DNA of 14,174 nt from Massilia sp. UBA2604 (GTDB taxonomy: Bacteria; Pseudomonadota; Gammaproteobacteria; Burkholderiales; Burkholderiaceae_D), in the NCBI GenBank assembly GCA_002339265.1, contig DDKG01000077.1, forward strand, positions 256-14,429, in the 5' to 3' direction. The notes under the pieces are model-generated. The model did no database searches and was not told the origin of the DNA. It saw only the letters and a program-made list of their open reading frames with translations. Shown here in pieces: positions 6,673 through 14,174 of this stretch. Position numbers and translations under genes: made by a program. Each line of letters begins with the position of its first letter. Position 1 is the first letter of the stretch.

Positions 6673-8955
6673 TCAGGCCGCGGCACGCAGGGTGTGCGCC
6701 GCCGCCACCATATTGCGCAGCGCCGGCAGCACTTCTTCCCAGTTGCGGGTCTTGAGGCCGCAGTCCGGATTGATCCACAGGCGTTCGGCCGGGATGCGGG
6801 TGGCGGCCTTGCGCATCAGGTCCACGATATGGTCCTGGCTCGGGATGTTCGGCGAGTGGATGTCGTACACGCCCGGTCCGATCTCGTTCGGATACTGGAA
6901 ATCGTCGAAGGCGTCCAGCAGCTCCATGTCCGAGCGCGAGGTCTCGATCGTGATCACGTCGGCATCCATGGCGGCGATCGCGGCGATGATGTCGTTGAAC
7001 TCCGAATAGCACATATGGGTGTGGACCTGGGTTTCGTCCGCCACGCCGTTGGCCGTGATGCGGAACGATTCGACTGCCCACTCGAGGTAGGTCGCCCATT
7101 CGGCGCGCCGCAGCGGCAAGCCTTCGCGCAGTGCCGCCTCGTCGATCTGGATCACGCGCACGCCGGCCCGCTCCAGGTCCAGCACTTCCTCGCGGATGGC
7201 GAGGGCCAGCTGGCGGCAGCTGACGGCGCGTGGCTGGTCGTCGCGCACGAAGGACCAGTTCAGGATCGTCACCGGGCCGGTCAGCATGCCCTTCATCGGT
7301 TTGTCGGTCAGCGACTGCGCATAGGTGGTCCACTTGACCGTCATCGCCTGCGGGCGGCGCACGTCGCCGAACAGGATCGGCGGCTTCACGCAGCGCGACC
7401 CGTAGGATTGGACCCAGCCGTTCTGGCTGAAGGCATAGCCGTCGAGCTGCTCGCCGAAGTATTCGACCATGTCGTTGCGTTCGGCCTCGCCGTGCACGAA
7501 CACGTCCAGGCCCAGCGCTTCCTGCTCGCGCACGCAGCGCGCGATCTCGGCGCGCATCGCCTCTTCATAGGCCGCCGCATCCAGTTCGCCCTTTTTATGG
7601 GCATTGCGGGCCTGGCGGATCGCCGCCGTCTGCGGGAAGGAGCCGATGGTGGTGGTCGGGTAGCTCGGCAGCTGGAGCAGTGCGGCCTGTTTGGCGCTGC
7701 GTTCTGCGTGGCTGCTGGCGCGCCGGCCCAGCTCGGGGGTGATCGCGGCCAGGGCCTGCGCCACCTCCGGGTTCGATACGCGCTTCGAGGCGCGGCGGCG
7801 GTCGATCGCGGCGGCGTTTTCCACCAGTTCGAGCTGCACCTGCGAGCGGCCGTGGTCGAGCGCATGCGCCAGGATGCGCAATTCTTCCAGCTTCTGGACG
7901 GCGAACGCCAGCCAGGAGCGGATTTCGGGATCGAGTGCGGTCTCGTTGTGCAGGTCGACCGGCACATGCAGCAGCGAGCACGATGGCGCGATCCACAGGC
8001 GCTGGCCGATCTGGCGCTGCACCGGCTCGAGCCATTCGAGGGTCGCGTGCAGGTCGGTCTTCCAGATATTGCGGCCGTCGATCACGCCCAGCGACAGCAC
8101 CTTGCTGTCGCCGAGCGCCGCGATGACCGGCGCGATCTCGTCGCGGGCGCGGGTCGCATCCAGGTGCAGGCCGTCCACCGGCAGCGCGCAGGCGATCGGC
8201 AGGTTGTCTTCCAGGGCGCCGAAATAGGTCGCCAGCAGCAGCTTGACGCCGCTGTGCTGCAAGGTGTCGTAGGCGCTGCTGTATGCCGCCTGCCAGCGCG
8301 CATCGAGTTCGGTGACCAGCGCCGGCTCGTCGACCTGCACCCATTCGATGCCTTGCGTGACGAACCAGGCCAGCAGCTCGGCGTACACCGGCAGCAATCG
8401 GGGCAGCAGGTCGAGCCGGTCGCTGCCGTCCTTGGCCTTGCCCAGCCACAGGTAGGTGAGGGGGCCGACGATGACCGGTTTCGTTTTCACGCCCAGCGTG
8501 CGCGCTTGGGCCAGTTGTTCTTCCAGGCGCGCGGTGTCGAGCTTGAAGCTGGTCTCGGCGGTGAATTCAGGGACGATGTAGTGGTAATTGGTGTCGAACC
8601 ACTTGGTCATTTCGCCGGCATGGACGCCGCCGCAGGCATGGTCATGGTCGCCCTGGCTACGACCGCGCGCCACACGGAAGTAAGCGTCCAAAGCATCGCC
8701 GTGATGGCTGTGGGCGCGCTGCGGCACGTTCCCGAGGGTGAAACTCATGTCCAGCACCTGGTCGTACAGCGAAAAGTCGCCGACCGGGGCGAAGTCGAGT
8801 TTTGATTGCTGCTGCCAGTGGCGCTGGCGCAGCCCCGCCGCCTGCGCGCCGAGTTCCTGGCTGGTGGCTTCGCCCTTCCAGAAGCGTTCGAGTGCAAATT
8901 TCAGTTCACGGCGCGCGCCGATGCGCGGAAAGCCGAGGTTGTGGGTCGTGGTCAT
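6673..8955 (-). CDS. metE: Cobalamin-independent methionine synthase MetE
   Basis: A 760-residue 5-methyltetrahydropteroyltriglutamate-homocysteine methyltransferase. It transfers the methyl group from methyltetrahydrofolate polyglutamate to homocysteine, the last step of methionine synthesis, without vitamin B12. The zinc/homocysteine ligands are all present with E. coli spacing: His647 and Cys649 (THMCYSEF), Glu671 (ITIETSRS) and Cys732 (WINPDCGLK), each six residues beyond E. coli numbering. The N-terminal [23 protein letters not shown] is the family hallmark. The frame is open upstream to 9051, but that would run through the metR start region. The ATG at 8955 gives the usual [13 protein letters not shown] start, with an AGG about 8 nt upstream; an ATG at 8988 (MNSSIKEQ) is less likely. 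It is divergent from metR, so homocysteine-responsive activation by MetR is expected. Confidence 0.98.
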   Translation of the reverse strand: MTTTHNLGFPRIGARRELKFALERFWKGEATSQELGAQAAGLRQRHWQQQSKLDFAPVGDFSLYDQVLDMSFTLGNVPQRAHSHHGDALDAYFRVARGRSQGDHDHACGGVHAGEMTKWFDTNYHYIVPEFTAETSFKLDTARLEEQLAQARTLGVKTKPVIVGPLTYLWLGKAKDGSDRLDLLPRLLPVYAELLAWFVTQGIEWVQVDEPALVTELDARWQAAYSSAYDTLQHSGVKLLLATYFGALEDNLPIACALPVDGLHLDATRARDEIAPVIAALGDSKVLSLGVIDGRNIWKTDLHATLEWLEPVQRQIGQRLWIAPSCSLLHVPVDLHNETALDPEIRSWLAFAVQKLEELRILAHALDHGRSQVQLELVENAAAIDRRRASKRVSNPEVAQALAAITPELGRRASSHAERSAKQAALLQLPSYPTTTIGSFPQTAAIRQARNAHKKGELDAAAYEEAMRAEIARCVREQEALGLDVFVHGEAERNDMVEYFGEQLDGYAFSQNGWVQSYGSRCVKPPILFGDVRRPQAMTVKWTTYAQSLTDKPMKGMLTGPVTILNWSFVRDDQPRAVSCRQLALAIREEVLDLERAGVRVIQIDEAALREGLPLRRAEWATYLEWAVESFRITANGVADETQVHTHMCYSEFNDIIAAIAAMDADVITIETSRSDMELLDAFDDFQYPNEIGPGVYDIHSPNIPSQDHIVDLMRKAATRIPAERLWINPDCGLKTRNWEEVLPALRNMVAAAHTLRAAA

Positions 8956-9056
8956 GGTGTCAGCCTGTTCTTTAATGGATGAGTTCATGATAGGCGTCCC
9001 GACCCATGAATAAAATTGGTATGATTTCATCCATCCATTATTTCCATTCATGTGAC
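8956..9056. promoter_or_regulatory. metE-metR divergent operator/promoter region
   Basis: Two short palindromes of the form ATGA-N2-TCAT lie at 8979-8988 and 9021-9030, centres exactly 42 bp apart (four helical turns). A third, perfect 13-bp palindrome TCATGTGACATGA (9048-9060) covers the metR start codon. For metE (minus strand) TATCAT at 8992-8987 is a good -10 without a matching -35, as expected for an activated gene. For metR, TGGTATGAT (9017-9025) reads as an extended -10, overlapped by the 9021-9030 palindrome. The half-site TGAA with N5 then TT (9007-9017) partly matches the E. coli MetR consensus TGAA-N5-TTCA. E. coli MetR activates metE and represses itself; this geometry would allow both. 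No cobalamin riboswitch fits in this space. Confidence 0.5.
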
Positions 9057-9938
9057 ATGATCGAACGCATCCACTTGTCCCTCATCCGCGAGGTCGACCG
9101 GCGCGGCTCGCTGACTGCTGCCGCCGACGTGCTGTGCCTGACGCAGTCGGCCCTCAGCCACACGGTGAAGAAGCTCGAGCAGCAACTGGGCACGCCGGTG
9201 TGGACACGCGAAGGACGCTCCTTGCGCCTGACCCAGGCAGGACGCTACCTGCTGGCGCTGTCCGAACGGGTGCTGCCGCAGCTCGAGCATGCCGAACGCC
9301 TGATGCACGAATACGCGCGCGGCGAACGCGGCACCCTGCGCATCGGGATGGAGTGCCATCCCTGCTACCAGTGGCTATTGAAGGTGGTGGATCCCTATCT
9401 GGCGGCGTGGCCCGAGGTCGACGTCGACGTCAAGCAGCGCTTCCAGTTCGGCGGCCTGAAAGCCCTGCATGGCTACGAGATCGACCTGCTGGTCACGCCC
9501 GATCCGCTGTTCAAGCCGGGCCTGAACTTCGTGCCGGTATTCGACTACGAGCAGGTGCTGGTGGTGGCGAGCAGCCATCCGCTGGCCGGGCGTCCCCATG
9601 CCGAGCCGGCCGATCTGTCCGACGACGTACTCATTACCTATCCGGTCGACCTCGAGCGGCTCGACATCTATAACCAGTTCTTCCTGCCGGCCGGCTGCGC
9701 GCCGCGCCAGCGCAAGACCATCGAGACCACCGACATCATGCTGCAGATGGTGGCCAGCGGCCGTGGCGTGGCGGCGTTGCCGCGCTGGCTGGTGGAGGAG
9801 TATGCCGGCCGGATGGCGGTGGCGCCGGTGCGGCTGGGGCCAGAGGGGGTGTTCAAGCAGATCTTCCTGGGCACGCGCGAGGTCGATGCCGGCACCGCCT
9901 ACCTCGACGCCTTCATCGAGATCGCGCGCGCCGCCTAA
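9057..9938 (+). CDS. metR: LysR-type methionine regulator MetR
   Basis: A 293-residue LysR-family activator. The winged HTH occupies about residues 5-64 ([19 protein letters not shown] is the helix-turn-helix), followed by a linker helix and an effector domain from about 94. Similarity to E. coli MetR as remembered is clear along the whole length: [53 protein letters not shown] and [18 protein letters not shown]. MetR uses homocysteine as co-effector. The ATG at 9057 matches the family start (MIERIHL); the frame extends 17 codons upstream, but those codons lie in the operator region. It is divergent from metE, its main target. Its stop TAA overlaps the TAG of the convergent AraC gene. Confidence 0.95.
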   Translation: MIERIHLSLIREVDRRGSLTAAADVLCLTQSALSHTVKKLEQQLGTPVWTREGRSLRLTQAGRYLLALSERVLPQLEHAERLMHEYARGERGTLRIGMECHPCYQWLLKVVDPYLAAWPEVDVDVKQRFQFGGLKALHGYEIDLLVTPDPLFKPGLNFVPVFDYEQVLVVASSHPLAGRPHAEPADLSDDVLITYPVDLERLDIYNQFFLPAGCAPRQRKTIETTDIMLQMVASGRGVAALPRWLVEEYAGRMAVAPVRLGPEGVFKQIFLGTREVDAGTAYLDAFIEIARAA

Positions 9939-10834
9939 GCGGCCTCGCGCACATACCTGGCCGGCGGCACGCCCACATGGCGCGCGAAGGCGACGCTGAA
10001 GGTGCTCGCCGAGCTGTATCCGACCCGCTGCGCCACCTCGGCGATGCTGCAGGCGCCGCGCCGCAGCAGGTCGGTCGCCAGCGCCATGCGCCATGCCAGC
10101 AGGTATTCCATCGGCGCCTTGCCGACCGCACGGCTGAAGCGCTCGAAGAACGCCGAGCGTGACAGCGCTGCTTCCTGCGCCAGTTCGGCCATGGTCCATG
10201 CGCGCGCGGGCGTTGCGTGCATCTGGCGCAGCGCCTGCGCCAGGCGCGTGTCGGCCAGGGCGCGCACCAGGCCGGGCGCGGGCGCGGCATTGCTTGTGGC
10301 GCGCAGCGCCTCGATCAGCAGCACCTCCAGCAGGCGCGCCATCACGACCTCGCGCGCCGGCCGCCGTGCGCGCGACTCGTCGCCCACCAGTTGCGCCAAC
10401 GTTGCCAGGCGAGGTTCGCCACGCACATGGACGAAGCGCGGCAGCAGCGACACCAGCAGGGCCGCGTCGGGCGAAGCGAACACGCAGTGGCCGATGATGA
10501 AGCGCACATCCGGCGCGCCATCGGTTTGGCCGAGCCGGAATTCGCCCGGGCCTTGCGCCACCGGCGGCATGTCGAAGTCGCCCGGCTCGGGCGCCTGCAT
10601 GCTCGACATCGCGAAGTTCCAGGTGGCGGGAATCAGCACGAAGTCGCCCGGCTCGAGCACCAGCTCGGGACTGCCTTCGATCGCCAGCCGGCAGCGGCCG
10701 TCGAGGACGATGCAGTACGAAGGCTCACCGGTCTCGGCGCGCCGCACGCCCCAGCGACCGGCGCCGCCGACGACCTTCGTCACGCGCACGCCCGGCTGCA
10801 ACAGGCTGACCACCTCGGTCAAGGGATCGGTCAT
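9935..10834 (-). CDS. AraC-family regulator with cupin-like N-domain
   Basis: A 299-residue regulator. The N-terminal half (about 3-185) is a cupin-like sensor domain of the kind in PF12852 regulators: YCIVLDGRCRL, then LVLEPGDFVLIPATWNF, then a helical RPAREVVMARLLEVLLIEALR stretch. The C-terminal AraC DNA-binding domain (about 195-297) has HTH1 MAELAQEAALSRSAFFERFSRAVG and HTH2 IAEVAQRVGYSSASTFSVAFARH with the end motif GVPPARYVRE. It is divergent from a short-chain dehydrogenase with 99 bp between their starts, a common arrangement in which the regulator controls the oxidoreductase. Its Shine-Dalgarno is weak. A TACAAT -10 (minus strand, 10874-10869) lies at a sensible distance. Its stop codon overlaps that of convergent metR. 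Confidence 0.92.
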   Translation of the reverse strand: MTDPLTEVVSLLQPGVRVTKVVGGAGRWGVRRAETGEPSYCIVLDGRCRLAIEGSPELVLEPGDFVLIPATWNFAMSSMQAPEPGDFDMPPVAQGPGEFRLGQTDGAPDVRFIIGHCVFASPDAALLVSLLPRFVHVRGEPRLATLAQLVGDESRARRPAREVVMARLLEVLLIEALRATSNAAPAPGLVRALADTRLAQALRQMHATPARAWTMAELAQEAALSRSAFFERFSRAVGKAPMEYLLAWRMALATDLLRRGACSIAEVAQRVGYSSASTFSVAFARHVGVPPARYVREAA

Positions 10835-10933
10835 TTCTGGACGCTCGCAAAAAGAGTGTGGACTGTCGATTGTAGCGCGTCCTGCCGCGCCAGGCTATCG
10901 TACTGGTTCTGCAATCCAATACAGGAGTCCGCC
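10835..10933. promoter_or_regulatory. AraC-SDR divergent intergenic region
   Basis: The region holds a TACAAT -10-like hexamer for the minus-strand AraC gene (10874-10869; leader about 28 nt, weak -35). It also has an inverted repeat GCGCG-N6-CGCGC at 10875-10890, a possible operator, and the AGGAG Shine-Dalgarno of the dehydrogenase at 10923-10927. A promoter for the dehydrogenase is not clear: TTGTAG (10870) and TATCGT (10896) are 20 bp apart, which is too far for a normal spacer. Confidence 0.35.
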
Positions 10934-11674
10934 ATGAAAACCGTCCTGATCACCGGCTGCTCGTCCGGCTTCGGCCTGGAGATCGCCCGCCACTTCCTCG
11001 ACCGCGACTGGAACGTCGTGGCCACCATGCGCACGCCGGACGCCGGCATCCTGCCGCCGTCGGACCGGCTGCGCGTGCTGGCGCTGGACGTGACCGACGA
11101 GGCCAGCATCCGGGCGGCGCTCGAAGCCGCGGGGCCTATCGATGCGCTGGTCAACAATGCAGGGATCGGCGTGATGTATCCACTGGAAGGCGTACCGATG
11201 GCAACCGTGCGCAGCGTGTTCGAGACCAACACGCTGGGCACGATCGCCATGACGCAAGCCGTACTGCCTGGGTTGCGCGCCAGGGGAGCGGGCGTGATCG
11301 TCAACGTCACGTCGGCCGTCACGCTCATGCCGCTGCCATTGCTGTCCGTCTACACTGCCAGCAAGGCGGCCGTGAACGCGTTCACCGAATCGCTGGCGCT
11401 GGAGCTCGAACCGCTCGGCATCCGCCTGCGCCTGGTGCTGCCGGGCCGTTCCCCGCAAACGCGGTTCGGCGCCAGTGCGCGTGCCTTCATGACAGGCGGG
11501 ATGCCCGAGGCTTATGTGCCGCAGCTGGACGCCGTGGTCGCCGGCGCACGCGTGCCGGGGCCGGTCACGCATGCCCAGGACGTCGTGCAGGCGGTCTGGC
11601 GCGCCGTGACCGATGCGGCGACGCCGATGCGGATACCGGCAGGCGCCGACGCCGAGCAGATGGCGGCGGCGTAA
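10934..11674 (+). CDS. Classical short-chain dehydrogenase/reductase (SDR)
   Basis: A 246-residue NAD(P)-dependent oxidoreductase with every classical SDR landmark: the nucleotide-binding TGCSSGFG (7-14), an Asp before Val at the adenine pocket (LDVTD, 51-55), NNAG (74-77), Asn99, Ser127, and Tyr140-x3-Lys144 (YTASK). An Arg just after the second strand (VVATMRTPD, Arg33) favours NADP(H). The substrate cannot be told. ATG 10934 has a strong AGGAG six bases upstream; the frame is open far upstream, but that part lies antisense to the AraC gene. The divergent AraC gene is its probable regulator. Confidence 0.93.
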   Translation: MKTVLITGCSSGFGLEIARHFLDRDWNVVATMRTPDAGILPPSDRLRVLALDVTDEASIRAALEAAGPIDALVNNAGIGVMYPLEGVPMATVRSVFETNTLGTIAMTQAVLPGLRARGAGVIVNVTSAVTLMPLPLLSVYTASKAAVNAFTESLALELEPLGIRLRLVLPGRSPQTRFGASARAFMTGGMPEAYVPQLDAVVAGARVPGPVTHAQDVVQAVWRAVTDAATPMRIPAGADAEQMAAA

Positions 11675-11704
11675 GGGGCCGGCCCCGCTGCAGAGCCGGT
11701 TTGT
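11675..11704 (+). terminator. Possible weak terminator after the SDR gene
   Basis: Directly after the TAA comes a perfect 12-bp palindrome GGGGCCGGCCCC (11675-11686). The pair CCGGC (11680-11684) and GCCGG (11695-11699) can also form a stem followed by TTTGT. The U-tract is short, so this is a weak candidate for intrinsic termination; Rho-dependent ending is equally possible. Confidence 0.25.
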
Positions 11705-11776
11705 GGCGACGATGACACATTCGCCACGGTTTACCGACCAATCTGCCTGGCAGGCCTTGACGAGGCGGCAAACAGG

Positions 11777-11805
11777 TTGACCCACCGTCACATTCAGCGT
11801 ATATT
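11777..11805 (+). promoter_or_regulatory. Promoter of the rpsL-rpsG-fusA (str) operon
   Basis: TTGACC (11777-11782, 5/6 to the -35) and TATATT (11800-11805, 5/6 to the -10) are separated by exactly 17 bp, an almost ideal sigma-70 promoter and the best in the window. Transcription would start near 11812, giving a leader of about 170 nt before rpsL. The stretch 11687-11776 shows nothing I can name. Confidence 0.75.
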
Positions 11806-11899
11806 CGCGAGTTCTCGTTTTTATTCTGCACATCGTATACGCATTCGCAGCCGCTCCTTTTGTCGAGTGGCTTTCGTCGCCTCCGCTGTCAGTTCTTAC

Positions 11900-11944
11900 G
11901 GGACTAGGTTTTAGTCCCCGGGCCAGCTTGTTTGCCGTCCCGGG
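11900..11944 (+). promoter_or_regulatory. Structured rpsL leader with overlapping hairpins
   Basis: Hairpin A pairs GGGACTA (11900-11906) with TAGTCCC (11912-11918) around a GGTTT loop. Hairpin B could pair CCCGGG (11917-11922) with CCCGGG (11939-11944). The 3' arm of A and the 5' arm of B share two bases, so the two compete at their junction. No U-tract follows either, so a classic attenuator is not shown. Ribosomal-protein leaders often bind a ribosomal protein; that is only a possibility here. Confidence 0.4.
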
Positions 11945-11981
11945 TCGTCAACGTAGCAGCAATTTAGTTGGATTAGGAACG

Positions 11982-12365
11982 ATGCCAACCATCAATCAAT
12001 TGATTCGCAAGCCGCGCGAAGCCGCGGTTGTGAAGAGCAAGTCGCCGGCACTGGAAAACTGCCCGCAAAAACGTGGCGTGTGCACCCGTGTGTACACCAC
12101 CACCCCGAAGAAGCCAAACTCGGCGCTTCGTAAAGTCGCCAAAGTGCGTCTGACCAACGGTTTCGAAGTCATTTCGTACATCGGCGGTGAAGGCCACAAC
12201 CTGCAAGAACACAGTGTCGTGCTGCTGCGCGGCGGTCGTGTGAAAGACTTGCCAGGTGTGCGTTACCACATGGTTCGCGGTGCACTGGATACCCAGGGCG
12301 TCAAAGACCGTAAGCAAGCGCGCTCGAAGTACGGCGCCAAGCGTGCCAAGGCTGCGAAGAAGTAA
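11982..12365 (+). CDS. rpsL: Ribosomal protein uS12
   Basis: A 127-residue S12 protein of the small ribosomal subunit, located at the decoding centre where it controls translational accuracy. It matches the family from end to end: [33 protein letters not shown] and the [16 protein letters not shown] loop. Lys43 and Lys88, whose substitution classically gives streptomycin resistance, are both wild type, as are Pro91 and Asp89 (the residue methylthiolated by RimO in E. coli). The lysine-rich tail is slightly longer than E. coli's. The Shine-Dalgarno TAGGA lies just upstream of ATG 11982. First gene of the str operon. Confidence 0.99.
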   Translation: MPTINQLIRKPREAAVVKSKSPALENCPQKRGVCTRVYTTTPKKPNSALRKVAKVRLTNGFEVISYIGGEGHNLQEHSVVLLRGGRVKDLPGVRYHMVRGALDTQGVKDRKQARSKYGAKRAKAAKK

Positions 12366-12502
12366 TCTTCGGAGTGCGTGTCATAGACACGTCACATTAA
12401 TTAGATAAGTTGAGCCGGCCGCGAGGCCGAGTAAGTGAAGGGTCATGAGGGCCTTTCGCGAGTGTGGTTACCACACTCAACTGAAGACAGGAAGGAATTG
12501 AA
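12366..12502 (+). promoter_or_regulatory. rpsL-rpsG intercistronic region with three stem-loops
   Basis: This 137-nt spacer can form three local hairpins: CGTGTC-ATA-GACACG (12377-12391); CGGCC-GCGA-GGCCG (12416-12429), closed by a GNRA-type tetraloop; and the perfect 19-bp palindrome GAGTGTGGT-T-ACCACACTC (12460-12478). None has a U-tract, so they are not terminators. In E. coli the corresponding spacer is the mRNA binding site for S7, which represses translation of its own operon; this region is the natural counterpart. The rpsG Shine-Dalgarno AGGAAGGA follows at about 12489-12496. Confidence 0.5.
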
Positions 12503-12973
12503 ATGCCACGTCGTCGTGAAGTACCCAAGCGCGAGATCCTGCCGGATCCAAAATTCGGCAACACCGATGTCGCCAAATTCGTCAACGTTCTGATGCTGTC
12601 CGGCAAGAAGTCGGTTGCAGAAAACATCATCTACGGTGCATTCGAACACATTCAATCCAAGTCGGGCAAAGACCCGCTGGAAGTGTTCACGACCGCGATC
12701 AACAACGCCAAGCCGCTGGTGGAAGTCAAATCCCGCCGTGTCGGTGGCGCCAACTACCAGGTGCCAGTGGAAGTTCGTCCGGTTCGTCGTATGGCGCTGT
12801 CCATGCGTTGGTTGCGCGAAGCCGCAAACAAGCGCAGCGAAAAATCCATGCCGCAACGTCTGGGTGGTGAACTGATGGAAGCGGCTGAAGGCCGTGGCGG
12901 CGCGATGAAGCGTCGTGACGAAGTCCACCGCATGGCAGAAGCGAACAAGGCGTTCTCGCACTTCCGCTTCTAA
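12503..12973 (+). CDS. rpsG: Ribosomal protein uS7
   Basis: A 156-residue S7 protein, a primary 16S rRNA-binding protein that starts assembly of the 30S head. Full-length family match: [56 protein letters not shown] and the C-terminal [25 protein letters not shown] 12503 has a strong AGGAAGGA 6-7 nt upstream. Middle gene of the str operon; S7 is the feedback regulator of this operon in E. coli. Confidence 0.99.
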   Translation: MPRRREVPKREILPDPKFGNTDVAKFVNVLMLSGKKSVAENIIYGAFEHIQSKSGKDPLEVFTTAINNAKPLVEVKSRRVGGANYQVPVEVRPVRRMALSMRWLREAANKRSEKSMPQRLGGELMEAAEGRGGAMKRRDEVHRMAEANKAFSHFRF

Positions 12974-12988
12974 GCATCAGGACTTGGC

Positions 12989-13076
12989 TTGGGGCTTTTT
13001 GCCCCAAACTAGCGTCCCTGCAGTATCTGTTGTTCAGGCCGAGCTCATTTTGATCGTCAAGATGTTGCTCGGTTTT
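12989..13076 (+). promoter_or_regulatory. rpsG-fusA spacer hairpins
   Basis: The 129-nt spacer has TTGGGGC-TTTTT-GCCCCAA (12989-13007), a 7-bp stem with an all-T loop and no 3' U-tract. A second structure pairs CCGAGC (13039-13044) with GCTCGG (13067-13072), encloses a small TTGA/TCAA hairpin (13050-13060), and is followed by TTTT (13073-13076). The second resembles a weak terminator or attenuator 27 nt before fusA. Partial termination or mRNA processing within the operon are both possible. Confidence 0.4.
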
Positions 13077-13102
13077 GTCCATTCAAAGATTTAGGAAAAA
13101 TT

Positions 13103-14174
13103 ATGGCACGCAAGACCCCCATCGAGCGCTACCGCAATATCGGTATTTCGGCTCACATCGATGCTGGTAAAACCACCACCACCGAACGCGTCCTGTTCTA
13201 CACGGGCGTCAACCACAAGCTCGGCGAAGTGCATGATGGCGCTGCGACGATGGACTGGATGGAGCAAGAGCAAGAGCGCGGCATTACCATTACCTCGGCA
13301 GCGACGACCTGCTACTGGAGCGGTATGGCCAAGAACTTCGAGCCACACCACATCAACATCATCGACACTCCAGGCCACGTTGACTTCACCATTGAAGTCG
13401 AACGCTCGATGCGTGTTCTGGACGGCGCTTGCATGGTTTACTGTGCAGTCGGTGGCGTGCAGCCACAGTCGGAAACCGTGTGGCGTCAAGCTAACAAGTA
13501 CAAAGTCCCACGTCTGGCATTCGTCAACAAGATGGACCGTACCGGTGCGAACTTCTTCAAAGTGTACGAGCAGATGCGCGCACGCCTGAAGGCGAACCCA
13601 ATCCCGGTCGTGATCCCGATCGGCGCGGAAGACAGCTTCCAAGGCGTGGTGGATCTGGTCAAGATGAAAGCAATCATCTGGGACGAGGCTTCGCAAGGCA
13701 TGAAATTCGAATACGCTGACATCCCTGCGGAACTGGTCGATCAAGCCAACGAGTGGCGCGAGAAGCTGGTCGAGACCGCGGCTGAAGCCAGCGAAGAGCT
13801 GATGAACAAGTACCTGGAAGAAGGCGATCTGTCGGAAGCAGAGATCAAGACCGCCCTGCGCCAGCGCACCATCGCATCGGAAATCGTGCCGATGTTGTGC
13901 GGTACCGCGTTCAAGAACAAGGGCGTGCAAGCCATGCTGGACGCCGTGATCGAATACCTGCCATCGCCAGTCGACATCCCGCCAGTGGCCGGTACCGACG
14001 AAGACGACCAGCCGGTCACCCGCAAGGCTGACGACAACGAGAAGTTCTCGGCGCTGGCGTTCAAGATCATGACCGACCCGTTCGTCGGCCAGCTGATCTT
14101 CTTCCGCGTCTACTCGGGCATGATCAATTCGGGCGATACCGTCTACAACCCGATCAAGGGCAAGAAAGAACGCC
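13103..14174 (+). CDS. fusA: Elongation factor G, N-terminal part (3' end outside window)
   Basis: Open from ATG 13103 to the window edge, 357 codons of about 700. EF-G is the GTPase that drives ribosomal translocation. The G domain is complete in motif: G1 AHIDAGKT (17-24), G2 RGITIT (59-64), G3 DTPGH (88-92), G4 NKMD (142-145), G5 CGTAFKNKG near 275-283. The start of domain II is present ([20 protein letters not shown]). AGGA at 13093-13096 serves as Shine-Dalgarno. It is third in the str operon after rpsL and rpsG; a tuf gene would be expected beyond the edge. Confidence 0.98.
   Translation, partial: MARKTPIERYRNIGISAHIDAGKTTTTERVLFYTGVNHKLGEVHDGAATMDWMEQEQERGITITSAATTCYWSGMAKNFEPHHINIIDTPGHVDFTIEVERSMRVLDGACMVYCAVGGVQPQSETVWRQANKYKVPRLAFVNKMDRTGANFFKVYEQMRARLKANPIPVVIPIGAEDSFQGVVDLVKMKAIIWDEASQGMKFEYADIPAELVDQANEWREKLVETAAEASEELMNKYLEEGDLSEAEIKTALRQRTIASEIVPMLCGTAFKNKGVQAMLDAVIEYLPSPVDIPPVAGTDEDDQPVTRKADDNEKFSALAFKIMTDPFVGQLIFFRVYSGMINSGDTVYNPIKGKKER

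Noticed and set aside
6694..8805. Long open frame (703 codons) on the plus strand over metE
   Set aside because: Antisense shadow of a fully conserved metE; its composition (His/Arg/Gln/Val-rich) has no family features.
8956..9056. Cobalamin riboswitch before metE
   Set aside because: The space is only about 100 bp, shared with metR, and has no B12-box-like sequence; MetR control fits better.
10217..10933. Upstream extension of the SDR frame
   Set aside because: It runs antisense through the AraC/cupin gene. The SDR fold starts at MKTVLITGCSSGFG with a strong AGGAG just upstream of ATG 10934.
12460..12478. Perfect 19-bp palindrome as an intrinsic terminator of rpsL
   Set aside because: No U-tract follows, and rpsG with a strong Shine-Dalgarno starts 24 bp later in the same operon; a regulatory hairpin is more likely.

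Overview
The window looks like chromosomal DNA from a GC-rich betaproteobacterium, most likely Oxalobacteraceae (Massilia/Telluria-like). This is inferred from the str operon proteins, the metE-metR pair, the large TonB-dependent receptor and the codon usage. No sequence search was possible. There are no tRNA or rRNA genes, insertion sequences, CRISPR arrays or phage genes that I can see.

Layout. (1) 1-2677, minus strand: a TonB-dependent outer-membrane receptor, followed with a one-base stop/start overlap by a secreted protein that runs off the left edge. (2) 2678-2968: a divergent control region. Each side carries a direct repeat of GTCA cores with 11-bp period, followed after exactly 10 bp by a -10-like hexamer. 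That is the architecture of PhoB-activated promoters. (3) 2969-4878, plus: a four-helix membrane protein with a degenerate GGDEF domain (AGDRF), overlapping by 4 bp an AraC-family regulator. (4) 4959-6668, plus: a compact operon of two small membrane proteins and an exported alpha/beta hydrolase. (5) 6673-9938: divergent metE (minus) and metR (plus), the B12-independent methionine synthase and its LysR-type activator, around a 101-bp operator region. (6) 9935-11674: an AraC/cupin regulator (minus) divergent from a classical short-chain dehydrogenase (plus). (7) 11675-14174, plus: the start of the str operon, rpsL-rpsG-fusA. It has a strong promoter, a leader of about 170 nt, and structured intercistronic spacers. 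fusA is cut by the right edge.

How the parts work together. Regions 1-3 are probably one regulated module: phosphate limitation (via PhoB) would switch on an outer-membrane uptake system with a secreted partner, and also a membrane c-di-GMP-type protein with its own transcription factor. Region 5 is the usual MetR/homocysteine control of methionine synthesis. Region 7 is essential translation machinery, and its spacer hairpins are candidates for ribosomal-protein feedback. Genes are densely packed: two convergent pairs meet with a 4-bp gap or a 4-bp overlap, leaving no room for separate terminators.

The most interesting item is the divergent pair of pho-box-like promoters linking the receptor to the degenerate GGDEF/AraC pair. 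The strongest caveats are that PhoB binding is read only from pattern and spacing, and that the secreted partner is known from only 51 residues.
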